DNA of 20,532 bases, taken from positions 1-20,532 of the forward strand of contig NZ_CAMIHZ010000034.1 of the NCBI RefSeq assembly GCF_946222305.1. The letters run 5' to 3'. The position numbers were made by a program, and so were the translations under genes. Below, in pieces: positions 7,853 to 14,053 of this stretch (positions within the stretch are counted from its first letter, which is position 1; each line of letters starts with the position of its first letter). Origin of the DNA: an uncultured Corynebacterium sp. (GTDB lineage: Bacteria > Actinomycetota > Actinomycetes > Mycobacteriales > Mycobacteriaceae). The notes beneath the pieces were generated by a model. That model was given only the letters and a program-made list of their open reading frames with translations, made no database searches and had not been told where the DNA came from.

Positions 7853-9190
7853 TTACTCTGCGTCCCGCAGCGCCGCCGCCAACTTGTCCAATGCGGGGCG
7901 GGCGCTGCCCACGTCAGAACCATTCGATAGGAAAGCGAACGTCAGCGGGCGCCCATCTTTCGTCGTCACCGTTCCCGCCAGTGCGCTCACGCCGGAAAGT
8001 GTTCCCGTCTTCGCGCGGACCCAACCAGCAGCTTTCTCTGCCCCGGATCCATCCCCGTAGCGATCCTCCAGCGTGCCTTCAGCACTGGAAACCGGCAACA
8101 TATCCAGCAGTGGCCGTGTCTTTTCGTTAGCCAGCACTTCATCGAGGGTTTGTGCGGTCAAGCGATTTTTATCACTCATGCCGCTGTTGTCATGGAGAGT
8201 GCAGTTTTGTAGATTGACGCCTGCCTCGCGCAGCACATCCATCGTTGCTTCAGTAGCACCTTCAAACGTCTGGGGCTTGTTCCGCGCCTTCGCAACCTGG
8301 CGCCCGATGGATTCGGCCAACAGGTTATCGCTGTGAACCATCATGTCTCGCAAGCGAATATCCAAAGGTGCAGACTTCACCTCGGCAATCTGCTCACCAG
8401 GACTTTCCACCGCGTCATCCGTCAGGCCGATCTTGGCTCCCCTGGCACCAATTTGATTCGCCAGCTCCGATGCCACATCTGCACCCGGGGTTTTACTGCG
8501 CGCAGAGTAGGGCTCGGTGGCATCAACACGAGCGGCGTCCAACATGACCACGTCAAGATTGGCGACATTGCCCATGGTGACATCTCCGCGATCCCATGTG
8601 GAGTTGAACACGTCCCCCTCGCGTGGGCTGTTGTCCACCGTGATACTGGCTACCTTCTGCCCAGCAAGCTTGGCTTCGACCTGCTTAGCCAGATCACTAA
8701 TGTTGCCCGGCTGGGTGTACAGGGACTTCCCCTTGCCACTGCTCAGGGTCACATCGCCATCACTGACAATCGTTAGATTTCCCTTTCCATCGTGCAGCAC
8801 TTTTGTGGCTTGTTGCTGGTCGCCCTCCAAGGCCAATACTGCGGCGGCGGCCGTAAGCACCTTGGTTGATGACGCCGGAACCAGCGGACGTTGAGGGTCC
8901 ACACTCCACAGGAGCTTGCCGGTCTGGATATCCGTCACGGCTGCCGACAGACGCCCCAATGCTGGGTCTTTAGCCACCTTGGCAACTGCAGACTTGATAT
9001 CGGGAGAGCCTGCAGAATCCCCGGTAGCTGGTTTGACCACGGATTCGGCCGAGCGCAGTGGTTCCGCGCTCGTCACGTGGTAGCGGTTGTGGTTCGCCCA
9101 CCACAATGCACCGACAGCGACGAGAGCAACCACGACAAAGAACGCGATGACACTCGCGATCCAACGACCTAGGGATTTCCGTTTGTTCAC
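7853..9190 (-). CDS. dacB: D-alanyl-D-alanine carboxypeptidase/endopeptidase (PBP4, DacB family)
   Basis: This is a class C penicillin-binding protein (peptidase S13) that trims or cleaves peptidoglycan peptides outside the membrane. From GTG 9190 the 445-residue product has a signal anchor at about 11-32 (WIASVIAFFVVVALVAVGALWW), then the catalytic SxxK motif SSTK (107-110), SDN (287-289) and KTG (394-396), all intact. A TTG-initiated extension to 9220 is possible, but GTG 9190 is preferred because it places positively charged NKRK immediately before the membrane helix and lies exactly 7 nt downstream of a TAGGGT -10-like hexamer. It is the first gene of the minus-strand run leading to tilS, hpt and ftsH, and is divergent from ppa. 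Confidence 0.94.
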   Translation of the reverse strand: MNKRKSLGRWIASVIAFFVVVALVAVGALWWANHNRYHVTSAEPLRSAESVVKPATGDSAGSPDIKSAVAKVAKDPALGRLSAAVTDIQTGKLLWSVDPQRPLVPASSTKVLTAAAAVLALEGDQQQATKVLHDGKGNLTIVSDGDVTLSSGKGKSLYTQPGNISDLAKQVEAKLAGQKVASITVDNSPREGDVFNSTWDRGDVTMGNVANLDVVMLDAARVDATEPYSARSKTPGADVASELANQIGARGAKIGLTDDAVESPGEQIAEVKSAPLDIRLRDMMVHSDNLLAESIGRQVAKARNKPQTFEGATEATMDVLREAGVNLQNCTLHDNSGMSDKNRLTAQTLDEVLANEKTRPLLDMLPVSSAEGTLEDRYGDGSGAEKAAGWVRAKTGTLSGVSALAGTVTTKDGRPLTFAFLSNGSDVGSARPALDKLAAALRDAE

Positions 9191-9197
9191 GCACCAC

Positions 9198-9203
9198 ACC
9201 CTA
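9198..9203 (-). promoter_or_regulatory. Candidate -10 element for dacB, leaderless spacing
   Basis: The minus strand reads TGCTAGGGT followed by 7 nt and then the GTG start at 9190. This fits the corynebacterial TAnnnT -10 pattern with an extended TGn, and would place transcription initiation at or next to the start codon. No convincing -35 is visible. The AGGG could instead act as a ribosome-binding site. Confidence 0.4.
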
Positions 9204-9369
9204 GCAAGTGCATGCGACAACGCTGCATTGAAATTGCCTTCACTGGGACAGGATTAACATCGGCAAGATGCGGGTCAGGGTTAAGTCACGTGTGGTTGAG
9301 GTACAGAGCTCCGGAAGGGTGGACGCCGAAATAGCGGTGTGCAAACGGTCAATCCCCCACGCATGCCTA

Positions 9370-9375
9370 TAGACT
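9370..9375 (+). promoter_or_regulatory. Candidate -10 element for ppa, leaderless spacing
   Basis: TAGACT matches the corynebacterial TAnAnT consensus and ends 7 nt before the ppa ATG at 9383. There is no Shine-Dalgarno in the intervening GTGGGCT, which supports a leaderless mRNA. The -35 region (about 9347-9352) is weak. The whole 192-nt dacB-ppa intergenic region shows no other gene. Confidence 0.5.
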
Positions 9376-9382
9376 GTGGGCT

Positions 9383-9865
9383 ATGAGCAAAAGCATTGAA
9401 ATAACCATCGAGATTCCCAAGGGCTCCCGCAACAAGTACGAGGTAGACCACGAGACCGGCAAGGTTCACCTGGATCGCTACTTGTTCACCCCAATGGCGT
9501 ACCCCGCTGATTACGGCTTCATCGACCACACCCTCGGTGAGGACGGCGATCCGTTGGACGCGCTGGTGATTCTGCCGGAGCCTCTGTTCCCCGGTGTGAT
9601 CGTGGAAGCTCGTCCCGTTGGTGTTTTCAAGATGACTGATGAGGCCGGCGGCGATGACAAGCTGCTGTGTGTTCTGGATGACGTTCGCTTCGACCACTAC
9701 AAGGACATTGACGATGTCGATCAGTTCACCCGGAACGAGATCGAGCACTTCTTTGTTCACTACAAGGATCTGGAGCCAGGCAAGGAAGTCAACGGTTCCG
9801 GTTGGGGCGATAAGGCCGAGGCCGAGCGCATCCTAGACGAAGCAATCGAGCGCTACAAGGGCTAA
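9383..9865 (+). CDS. ppa: Inorganic pyrophosphatase (family I, soluble)
   Basis: Ppa hydrolyses pyrophosphate to two phosphates in the cytosol, driving biosynthetic reactions including those of nucleotide and folate metabolism encoded nearby. The 160-residue protein has the usual length and layout: EIPKGSRNKYEVDHETG at the start, YPADYGFIDHTLGEDGDPLDALV carrying the family signature DGDPLDALV with its metal-binding Asp residues, then the KMTDEAGGDDKLLCV and HFFVHYKDLEPGK segments. ATG 9383 is the only sensible start, since it precedes the conserved opening. It is divergent from dacB and converges with the spermidine-synthase-like gene, leaving 92 nt between the stops. Confidence 0.97.
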   Translation: MSKSIEITIEIPKGSRNKYEVDHETGKVHLDRYLFTPMAYPADYGFIDHTLGEDGDPLDALVILPEPLFPGVIVEARPVGVFKMTDEAGGDDKLLCVLDDVRFDHYKDIDDVDQFTRNEIEHFFVHYKDLEPGKEVNGSGWGDKAEAERILDEAIERYKG

Positions 9866-9875
9866 TCCGCTGACA

Positions 9876-9898
9876 GACTAGACCGGCGGGGACCAGTC
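9876..9898 (+). terminator. Imperfect hairpin after ppa, possible terminator
   Basis: Arms GACTAGACC (9876-9884) and GGACCAGTC (9890-9898) pair with two mismatches around a 5-nt loop, 11 nt after the ppa stop. There is no T-run, which is not unusual in actinobacteria, but the mismatches make this a weak call. Confidence 0.3.
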
Positions 9899-9925
9899 CA
9901 GCAGGGCCGAGTCGGCGGTACTAGT

Positions 9926-9957
9926 GCGGAAAAGTCAGTCCACCAGCTGAGCTAAGC
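9926..9957 (-). other. tRNA 5'-half-like remnant (Lys-type D-arm sequence)
   Basis: Immediately after the stop of the spermidine-synthase-like gene, the minus strand reads TTAGCTCAGCTGGTGGA and then CTGACTTTTCCGC. The first part is nearly identical to the U8-to-D-arm segment of many bacterial tRNAs (TTAGCTCAGCTGGTAGA), and CTGACTTTT resembles a lysine-tRNA anticodon arm. No matching acceptor stem, T-loop (GGTTCGA) or CCA follows, so it is not a functional tRNA. It may be a decayed tRNA fragment or chance similarity. Confidence 0.3.
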
Positions 9958-11604
9958 CTACTCACCCGCTTGGCGGTAACCCCGCCTTAAGTCCTCCACG
10001 ATCTTGGGATGATCCAGGGTGGAGGGCTCTAGTCTTTTCAGAGCATTATCTTTGGGAAACACGCCCGCTGCAGCCAGTACGTCATCATCCATGAACCGCA
10101 AGGTGGGCCGGTTCTTCGGCAATTGCAGCTTCTGCCCCGGTTGGGTACACAGGTTGAATCCCCAGTCCCCGAAGGTCGGGACGTGCACGTGGAAAGGCAG
10201 CACATTTCTACATCCCGCCGCTTGGAGGGTACTGCGCACCCGGTTGAACAAGTCAGGCGTAGTGAACGCGCTGCCAGATTGCACCACTAGCCTGCCCGCT
10301 TTTGGATCCACCAGCTCGCGCAGCATCCCATAGAACTCCAGGGAGTACAGCCGCGCCATGGTGTCTGAATCTGGGTCAGAGAGATCCACAATGACCGTGT
10401 CGAAATACGGTTTTCCAGCGGCAATCGATTCCGCTGTGGCCTTCCCCTTTCCCTGGCGGACCCATGCGAACGCGTCGTCGGTGACAACATGCACACGTGG
10501 ATCTTCCAACGCCCCTTTGTTGTCAGGGCGCAAAACGGTGTTGGCCACGCGCACCATCGCAGGATCCAGTTCGACGTTGGTGATGGACTTGATCTGGGGC
10601 ATCCGCAGCAATTCCCGGGCAGCCAGCCCGTCCCCGCCACCGATGATCAACACATTTTCGGTTTCATCCGTCACCGCTGGGTACACCAGGGATTCCGTAT
10701 ATCGGTGCTCGTCACGAGTGGAATACTGCAAGCCGCCGTTGAGAAACAACCGTCGGTCTCCCTTCCACTGTGTCACCACAATGTCTTGGTACTGGGATTG
10801 TTCCGCATAGACCACTGGGTCTCGGTACAGCTGCTGGCGCGCGGTCGTCACAATCCCGTCACTGCCGACCAAGAGGGTCACCAGAATCGCGCCACTAATC
10901 ACCAAGCTCGTCACCACTGTCCCCACATGCCATGGCCGCATGAACTTTCGCAGCACCACGGCAGCGATCACCAGCGCCGCAAAGATATTCAGCAATCCCG
11001 ATGCCGCCGTCCCGCGCATCAGCCCCAGCCACGGCAGCAGCACGAATGGCCAGGCAAGACCTCCCAACAGCGCACCGATATAGTCCGCCACATTCAAGGT
11101 GGCCAGCGCGGATCCGCTCGACCGCGCGTCAACCAATCGCCCGCGTTGGTACATCGACATCAACAGTGGCAGTTCGGTACCCACCAGCGAGCCGATGAAC
11201 AAGGTAGCGATCACGGTCACCAGCAACGAAGCCCCTAGTTTGGCGAACACCACGTACAACACCGTGGCGCTCACACCGCCCAAAAGCCCTAGCGCCGCCT
11301 CCACCATCAGGAAGGAGAATTCGGGTTGTCGCAACAGGGGTTTCGCCAGTAGCGCGCCCAGCCCCAACGCTGCGACGAATCCCGCCACGATCAAGCTGGT
11401 TTCCACGATCGAACCCCCATTTAGGCTCGTCGACAGGGAAATCAACGCCAGCTCGTACACCAGCCCGGAAGCCGCACAGATCGCCACGGACACCAACAGC
11501 AGAAATCGCTGCACACCACTCATGGACGCAGGCTGGCCTCTATCAGGCTGTTGCGGGGTCTTTTCTTTAACCGACGCCACCCGCTCCCCCATCACATCAG
11601 ACAT
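9958..11604 (-). CDS. Membrane-anchored spermidine synthase-like protein (polyamine aminopropyltransferase fold)
   Basis: The 548-residue product has an N-terminal membrane domain of about seven hydrophobic helices between residues 30 and 250, then a cytosolic aminopropyltransferase/methyltransferase-like Rossmann domain. The latter shows the nucleotide-binding glycine motif VLIIGGGDGLAARELLR, the acidic residue in TNVELDP, VVTDDAFAWV and the catalytic-region FDTVIVDLSDPDSD. Soluble SpeE proteins are about 280-300 residues, so this is the long membrane form common in actinobacteria, whose substrate is generally unproven. ATG 11604 is used; its ribosome-binding site is poor and a small ORF with a good one overlaps its start. 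It is the last gene of the DUF4178-DUF2617-DUF4247 cluster. I would not assume it makes spermidine. Confidence 0.9.
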   Translation of the reverse strand: MSDVMGERVASVKEKTPQQPDRGQPASMSGVQRFLLLVSVAICAASGLVYELALISLSTSLNGGSIVETSLIVAGFVAALGLGALLAKPLLRQPEFSFLMVEAALGLLGGVSATVLYVVFAKLGASLLVTVIATLFIGSLVGTELPLLMSMYQRGRLVDARSSGSALATLNVADYIGALLGGLAWPFVLLPWLGLMRGTAASGLLNIFAALVIAAVVLRKFMRPWHVGTVVTSLVISGAILVTLLVGSDGIVTTARQQLYRDPVVYAEQSQYQDIVVTQWKGDRRLFLNGGLQYSTRDEHRYTESLVYPAVTDETENVLIIGGGDGLAARELLRMPQIKSITNVELDPAMVRVANTVLRPDNKGALEDPRVHVVTDDAFAWVRQGKGKATAESIAAGKPYFDTVIVDLSDPDSDTMARLYSLEFYGMLRELVDPKAGRLVVQSGSAFTTPDLFNRVRSTLQAAGCRNVLPFHVHVPTFGDWGFNLCTQPGQKLQLPKNRPTLRFMDDDVLAAAGVFPKDNALKRLEPSTLDHPKIVEDLRRGYRQAGE

Positions 11605-11690
11605 TGGGTTTCACGTTCTTTCGCGACCACGCCCGGCGCGCCAGCCCCTCTTCGGGCCAGCGTTGTAGCGCCAACGAACAATGCGATCAT
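11592..11690 (-). CDS. Candidate 32-aa leader ORF overlapping the spermidine-synthase-like start
   Basis: In the 176-nt gap upstream of the spermidine-synthase-like gene, an ATG at 11690 has a good GAGGA ribosome-binding site and opens a frame reading MIALFVGATTLARRGAGAPG and ending QCLM at a TGA (11592-11594). The stop lies 13 nt inside the downstream gene, whose own start has almost no Shine-Dalgarno, so translation could be coupled. I recognise no family. It could be a leader peptide, a small protein or a chance ORF. A hairpin (11639-11662) lies inside it. Confidence 0.35.
   Translation of the reverse strand: MIALFVGATTLARRGAGAPGVVAKERETQCLM
11639..11662 (-). promoter_or_regulatory. RNA hairpin upstream of spermidine-synthase-like gene
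   Basis: On the minus strand CGCTGGCCC (11662-11654), loop GAAGAG and GGGCTGGCG (11647-11639) form a 9-bp RNA stem containing two adjacent G-U pairs. On the plus strand the same positions would be C-A mismatches, so the structure favours the minus-strand transcript. No T-run follows. It lies inside the candidate leader ORF and ends 35 nt before the start codon at 11604. Confidence 0.4.
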
Positions 11691-11780
11691 GCTTTCCTCG
11701 GTTTTCTGGCCAGACGATAAACAGGTGAACGATGGGAAGAAAGAAATGGGGATGCCGGGGTGGCGTCGGACAAGAAGGTG

Positions 11781-12200
11781 CTACTTCACCCCGCCACTAG
11801 AGCCCGAAGAGCCTCCGGAAGACCCGCGCGGCGAGGAGGGATTGAACCCTGGGCCGAGATAGATGAACCCTCCGGAGCGGTAGGCGCTATCGGATTCAAT
11901 CCGAATTTCACACCTCGTGGGGCCATGGTTCGTCACGCGCACGATTCTGTCGCGATAACGCAGGAAGTGCTCACCGGTTTTGGGGTCCTCAGCTTGCGCC
12001 TTTGGGTTCGTGGCTTCCGCAATGCGATCAGCGACGTCAGCCGGACGCCCCTCACAGCGGTAAACGTTGTTACCCACGGACTGGTAATTTTCGGGAATGA
12101 AATTTCTCGGACTCTGGAGGATCATCACGAAAATTCCGAAGCAGATGACCGCAGCGATGATCGAGAGTACGCCGAGTATTCGCCATCTTTTGGGCTCCAT
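11781..12200 (-). CDS. DUF4247 family membrane-anchored protein
   Basis: The 139-residue product has a membrane anchor at about 9-28 (ILGVLSIIAAVICFGIFVMI) and a soluble domain expected outside the cytoplasm. The pattern VYRCEGRPADVADRI, then FLRYRDRIVRV, IRIESDSAYRSGG and a Gly/Ser-rich end RGSSGGSSGSSGGVK fits DUF4247 as I know it; the family typically ends in an RGG/GxGK-like tail. It contains two Cys in the soluble part (YRCEG and TRCEI) that could form a disulfide. Its start is 6 nt after the DUF2617 stop, so the two are in one operon. GGGGAGG lies about 13 nt before ATG 12200. No biochemical function is known to me. Confidence 0.8.
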   Translation of the reverse strand: MEPKRWRILGVLSIIAAVICFGIFVMILQSPRNFIPENYQSVGNNVYRCEGRPADVADRIAEATNPKAQAEDPKTGEHFLRYRDRIVRVTNHGPTRCEIRIESDSAYRSGGFIYLGPGFNPSSPRGSSGGSSGSSGGVK

Positions 12201-12206
12201 ATGCGT

Positions 12207-12944
12207 TTACCGTCCTCCCCAAGGTTGCAAGGTTCGTTCTGGCTCGAAAATGTAGGTGGGCTGCGTACGATCCCGCTGAACTTCCTGCGAGATTCTGTTC
12301 CGCAATAATTCCAAGTCTATCCGCTGGTGGCGTGTTCCCCGTGTGAATACGGATTCACTGAAAACCGCTACTCGTTCCCTAGGGTAGAGGTGCCACGTAC
12401 GCCAGCAGAGGGCGCTGGGGGTTCCTACACTGTGTCGCCCGTGCAGTTCACGCTCATGCGGATGATCGCCGTCTTCACGCTCGTGCTGCCAGTCGTGCTC
12501 CCTTATGACTACCAGCGCCGTAATGTGCCCCCGTTCCTCGCCTGGGAATTCACCGACGAGCCACGAGCCGGTGCTCGCTGCCTCTGCCCCTCGTTCCTGC
12601 AGGAAAGTCACCAGCGCCTCGAATTGTGAGGTGGCCAATTCCATAGGTAGTGCCGCAAAGCTATACCCCAACCCGCCTTCTTCTTTTGTTAGTTCGACGC
12701 CCTGCTGCAACCGGGTTCCCGTCTCCACAGCATGGCAGCTCAGTTCTTCGCGCAGTAGTGCGTGGCCTTCCTCGTTTTCAACGGTGGCTACGTGGGATCC
12801 CCCAATAATTCCCAATCGCACGCGCATCCCCTGCTGCGGGGTCGTCGCCACCTTTTCAGCCAAAATGCACGGAGGCTTCGGGCCGTTCAGTCGTACGCCG
12901 AGGTCGGCGGAGCTAAGGTCTAGAGGAGCAGTGTGCAGAAGCAT
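12207..12944 (-). CDS. DUF2617 family protein with His-rich insertion
   Basis: The 245-residue protein has no membrane segment. The LSSADLGVRLNGPKPP opening, GIIGGSHVATV, the LVGEFPGEERGHITALVV segment and especially CWRTWHLYPRERVAVF (180-195) are what I expect of DUF2617, a family found in the same actinobacterial cluster as DUF4178 and DUF4247. It is longer than the usual form: a His/Glu/Asp-rich loop at about 150-171 carries six His in 22 residues, and a C-terminal tail of about 45 residues follows the conserved part. The start at ATG 12944 has little Shine-Dalgarno and lies 22 nt after the DUF4178 stop. Function unknown. Confidence 0.8.
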   Translation of the reverse strand: MLLHTAPLDLSSADLGVRLNGPKPPCILAEKVATTPQQGMRVRLGIIGGSHVATVENEEGHALLREELSCHAVETGTRLQQGVELTKEEGGLGYSFAALPMELATSQFEALVTFLQERGAEAASTGSWLVGEFPGEERGHITALVVIREHDWQHEREDGDHPHERELHGRHSVGTPSALCWRTWHLYPRERVAVFSESVFTRGTRHQRIDLELLRNRISQEVQRDRTQPTYIFEPERTLQPWGGR

Positions 12945-12966
12945 TCAGTTCATTACGGTCGTCGTT

Positions 12967-13578
12967 TTAGTCGCGCGGAGCGGGGTACACCACGAAATCG
13001 CCGGGCAGCATGTTTTCGCCCAAGGAGACCTCCCACATTGCGCCGGCGCTAAACCGCTCGAGGCTGAGCCGACGGTTATCGGCCGCCGCAAAATCGGCGT
13101 ATTCCATCTCCCCTTGCTCCGGCAGTCCCGTGTTCCCCTCGGACGTAAACATTGCCTGTCCGGTTTCCTGGCGACGGTACTGCACTCCGTCGACCTCTAC
13201 CTGGTCATGCGGATCGAAGTTGAGGTCCTTACGCGTGCGCCAGAGAACTAGGTCCAGCTGCCCCTCATCCATTTCCACACTGAGCCATTCAGTGCCCTCG
13301 CCTCCGTCTAGCATGTGCTCTTGCCACTGGTATGGCCCCTGTCGCAGGTTGAGCGTGCCACGCACAACATAGTCAACTCCACCTCGACTCAGGATGGCTC
13401 CCGGGCCAAGACTGTTGGGACCATACGGCTCCGCCCCCTGTACACCCTCGAACGGGTCACGACGAGGAGCCGGCTTCGGCTCCCGGTTCTTTTCTACTCG
13501 ACTGGCACGAATAAACGTATAAACAGCAAAGATAATGAACGCGATGGCGAGAGCAAGGAACAGGTACTTCATACTCAT
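12967..13578 (-). CDS. DUF4178 family membrane-anchored protein
   Basis: The 203-residue product has an N-terminal membrane helix (about 4-25), a basic Pro-rich linker, then a beta-rich domain with LGPGAILSRGGVDYVVRGTLNL, followed by WQEHMLDGGEGTEWLSVEMDEG, and then the terminal block GAMWEVSLGENMLPGDFVVYP. The GD/YVVRGTL, W.EH.L and EWLSVE positions are typical of DUF4178. It is the first gene of the minus-strand cluster ending in the spermidine-synthase-like gene, and is divergent from the rhodanese gene across 73 nt. ATG 13578 is used; ATG 13572, two codons later, is equally possible. A TATACT -10 lies on this strand at 13621-13626. Function unknown. Confidence 0.82.
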   Translation of the reverse strand: MSMKYLFLALAIAFIIFAVYTFIRASRVEKNREPKPAPRRDPFEGVQGAEPYGPNSLGPGAILSRGGVDYVVRGTLNLRQGPYQWQEHMLDGGEGTEWLSVEMDEGQLDLVLWRTRKDLNFDPHDQVEVDGVQYRRQETGQAMFTSEGNTGLPEQGEMEYADFAAADNRRLSLERFSAGAMWEVSLGENMLPGDFVVYPAPRD

Positions 13579-13612
13579 TCATCTTAACGGCCCGCGCCAC
13601 ATAGCGTGCGAC

Positions 13613-13651
13613 GGTGCCCGAGTATAAGCGGGACTACTACACTCGGGTGCC
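13613..13651. promoter_or_regulatory. Inverted repeat spanning both divergent -10 elements (DUF4178 / rhodanese)
   Basis: GGTGCCCGAGT (13613-13623) and ACTCGGGTGCC (13641-13651) are complementary at 9 of 11 positions around a 17-nt spacer. The left arm overlaps a minus-strand TATACT (13621-13626) that would serve the DUF4178 cluster. The right arm overlaps a plus-strand TACACT (13638-13643) that lies 8 nt before the rhodanese ATG. One bound dimer could therefore control both directions. Confidence 0.45.
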
Positions 13652-13957
13652 ATGAGTGAATTCGAAACAGTACAGCCCACGGAAGTACCCGAAAACGCCC
13701 AACTGATCGACGTTCGCGAAGCCGACGAGTTCGCAGAATGGCACGCCAAGGGAGCCACTAACCTGCCCTTGTCCGAACTCCAGGTCCGTTACGGCGAGCT
13801 GGATTTGGATCGCGATATTTACCTGATTTGCCTCTCCGGTGGGCGCTCTTCCCGCGCATGCCAGTGGCTGGAGCTCAACGGCATTGATGCTATCAACGTT
13901 GCCAATGGCACTTCTGGTTGGCGAGATGCTGGCCTGCCCATCGAGGACAACCGTTAA
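13652..13957 (+). CDS. Single-domain rhodanese-like protein
   Basis: This 101-residue cytosolic protein is one rhodanese domain. It has the usual IDVREADEFAEWHAKGATNLPL segment (CH2A-like, 19-40) and the active-site loop CLSGGRS with catalytic Cys60, followed by the closing W-LELNGI and NVANGTSGWRDAGLPI. The six-residue loop after Cys suggests sulfur-transferase rather than phosphatase activity. Such proteins move sulfane sulfur between thiol carriers; the acceptor cannot be told here. ATG 13652 has no ribosome-binding site but lies 8 nt after a TACACT -10, so the mRNA may be leaderless. It is divergent from DUF4178 and 92 nt upstream of marR. Confidence 0.93.
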   Translation: MSEFETVQPTEVPENAQLIDVREADEFAEWHAKGATNLPLSELQVRYGELDLDRDIYLICLSGGRSSRACQWLELNGIDAINVANGTSGWRDAGLPIEDNR

Positions 13958-13992
13958 CGCTAACCTCCCGAGGGATTGCTCAAGTCACAACA

Positions 13993-14013
13993 ATAGTGGG
14001 CACTGCCCACAAT
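13993..14013. promoter_or_regulatory. Upstream dyad of marR promoter (candidate operator O1)
   Basis: GTGGGCA-C-TGCCCAC (13996-14010) is a perfect 7-bp dyad around one base, extending to 10-bp arms with one mismatch (ATAGTGGGCA / TGCCCACAAT). Its left half AATAGTGGG resembles the arm ATAGTAGG of the downstream dyad. It lies directly upstream of the -35-like TAGACT (14014-14019). With a 1-nt centre it cannot be an RNA hairpin terminator as written. Confidence 0.5.
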
Positions 14014-14042
14014 TAGACTGCGCCCATAGTAGGTTGTATGAT
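14014..14042 (+). promoter_or_regulatory. marR promoter (-35 TAGACT, -10 TATGAT)
   Basis: TAGACT at 14014-14019 and TATGAT at 14037-14042 are separated by 17 nt. The -10 matches the TAnnnT consensus well and ends 7 nt before ATG 14050, predicting a leaderless transcript for marR and the downstream synthetase. Confidence 0.55.
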
Positions 14043-14053
14043 CCCTACTATGG
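14024..14053. promoter_or_regulatory. Perfect 10-bp-arm dyad over marR -10 and start codon (candidate operator O2)
   Basis: CCATAGTAGG (14024-14033) and CCTACTATGG (14044-14053) are perfect reverse complements around a 10-nt spacer that contains most of the TATGAT -10. The right arm includes the ATG at 14050. Binding here would block both polymerase and start codon, as expected of MarR autorepression. Confidence 0.65.

Noticed and set aside
9281..9760. 159-aa minus-strand ORF opposite ppa
   Set aside because: It is antisense to a fully conserved pyrophosphatase and has no ribosome-binding site or motif support.
11635..11642. GGCGCGCC palindrome as an operator
   Set aside because: An 8-bp GC palindrome is common in this base composition and has no placement relative to a promoter; the overlapping hairpin is a better explanation of local symmetry.
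13996..14010. GTGGGCA-C-TGCCCAC as a terminator of the rhodanese gene
   Set aside because: A one-base centre cannot form a normal RNA loop with full arms, and no T-run follows; operator use fits better.
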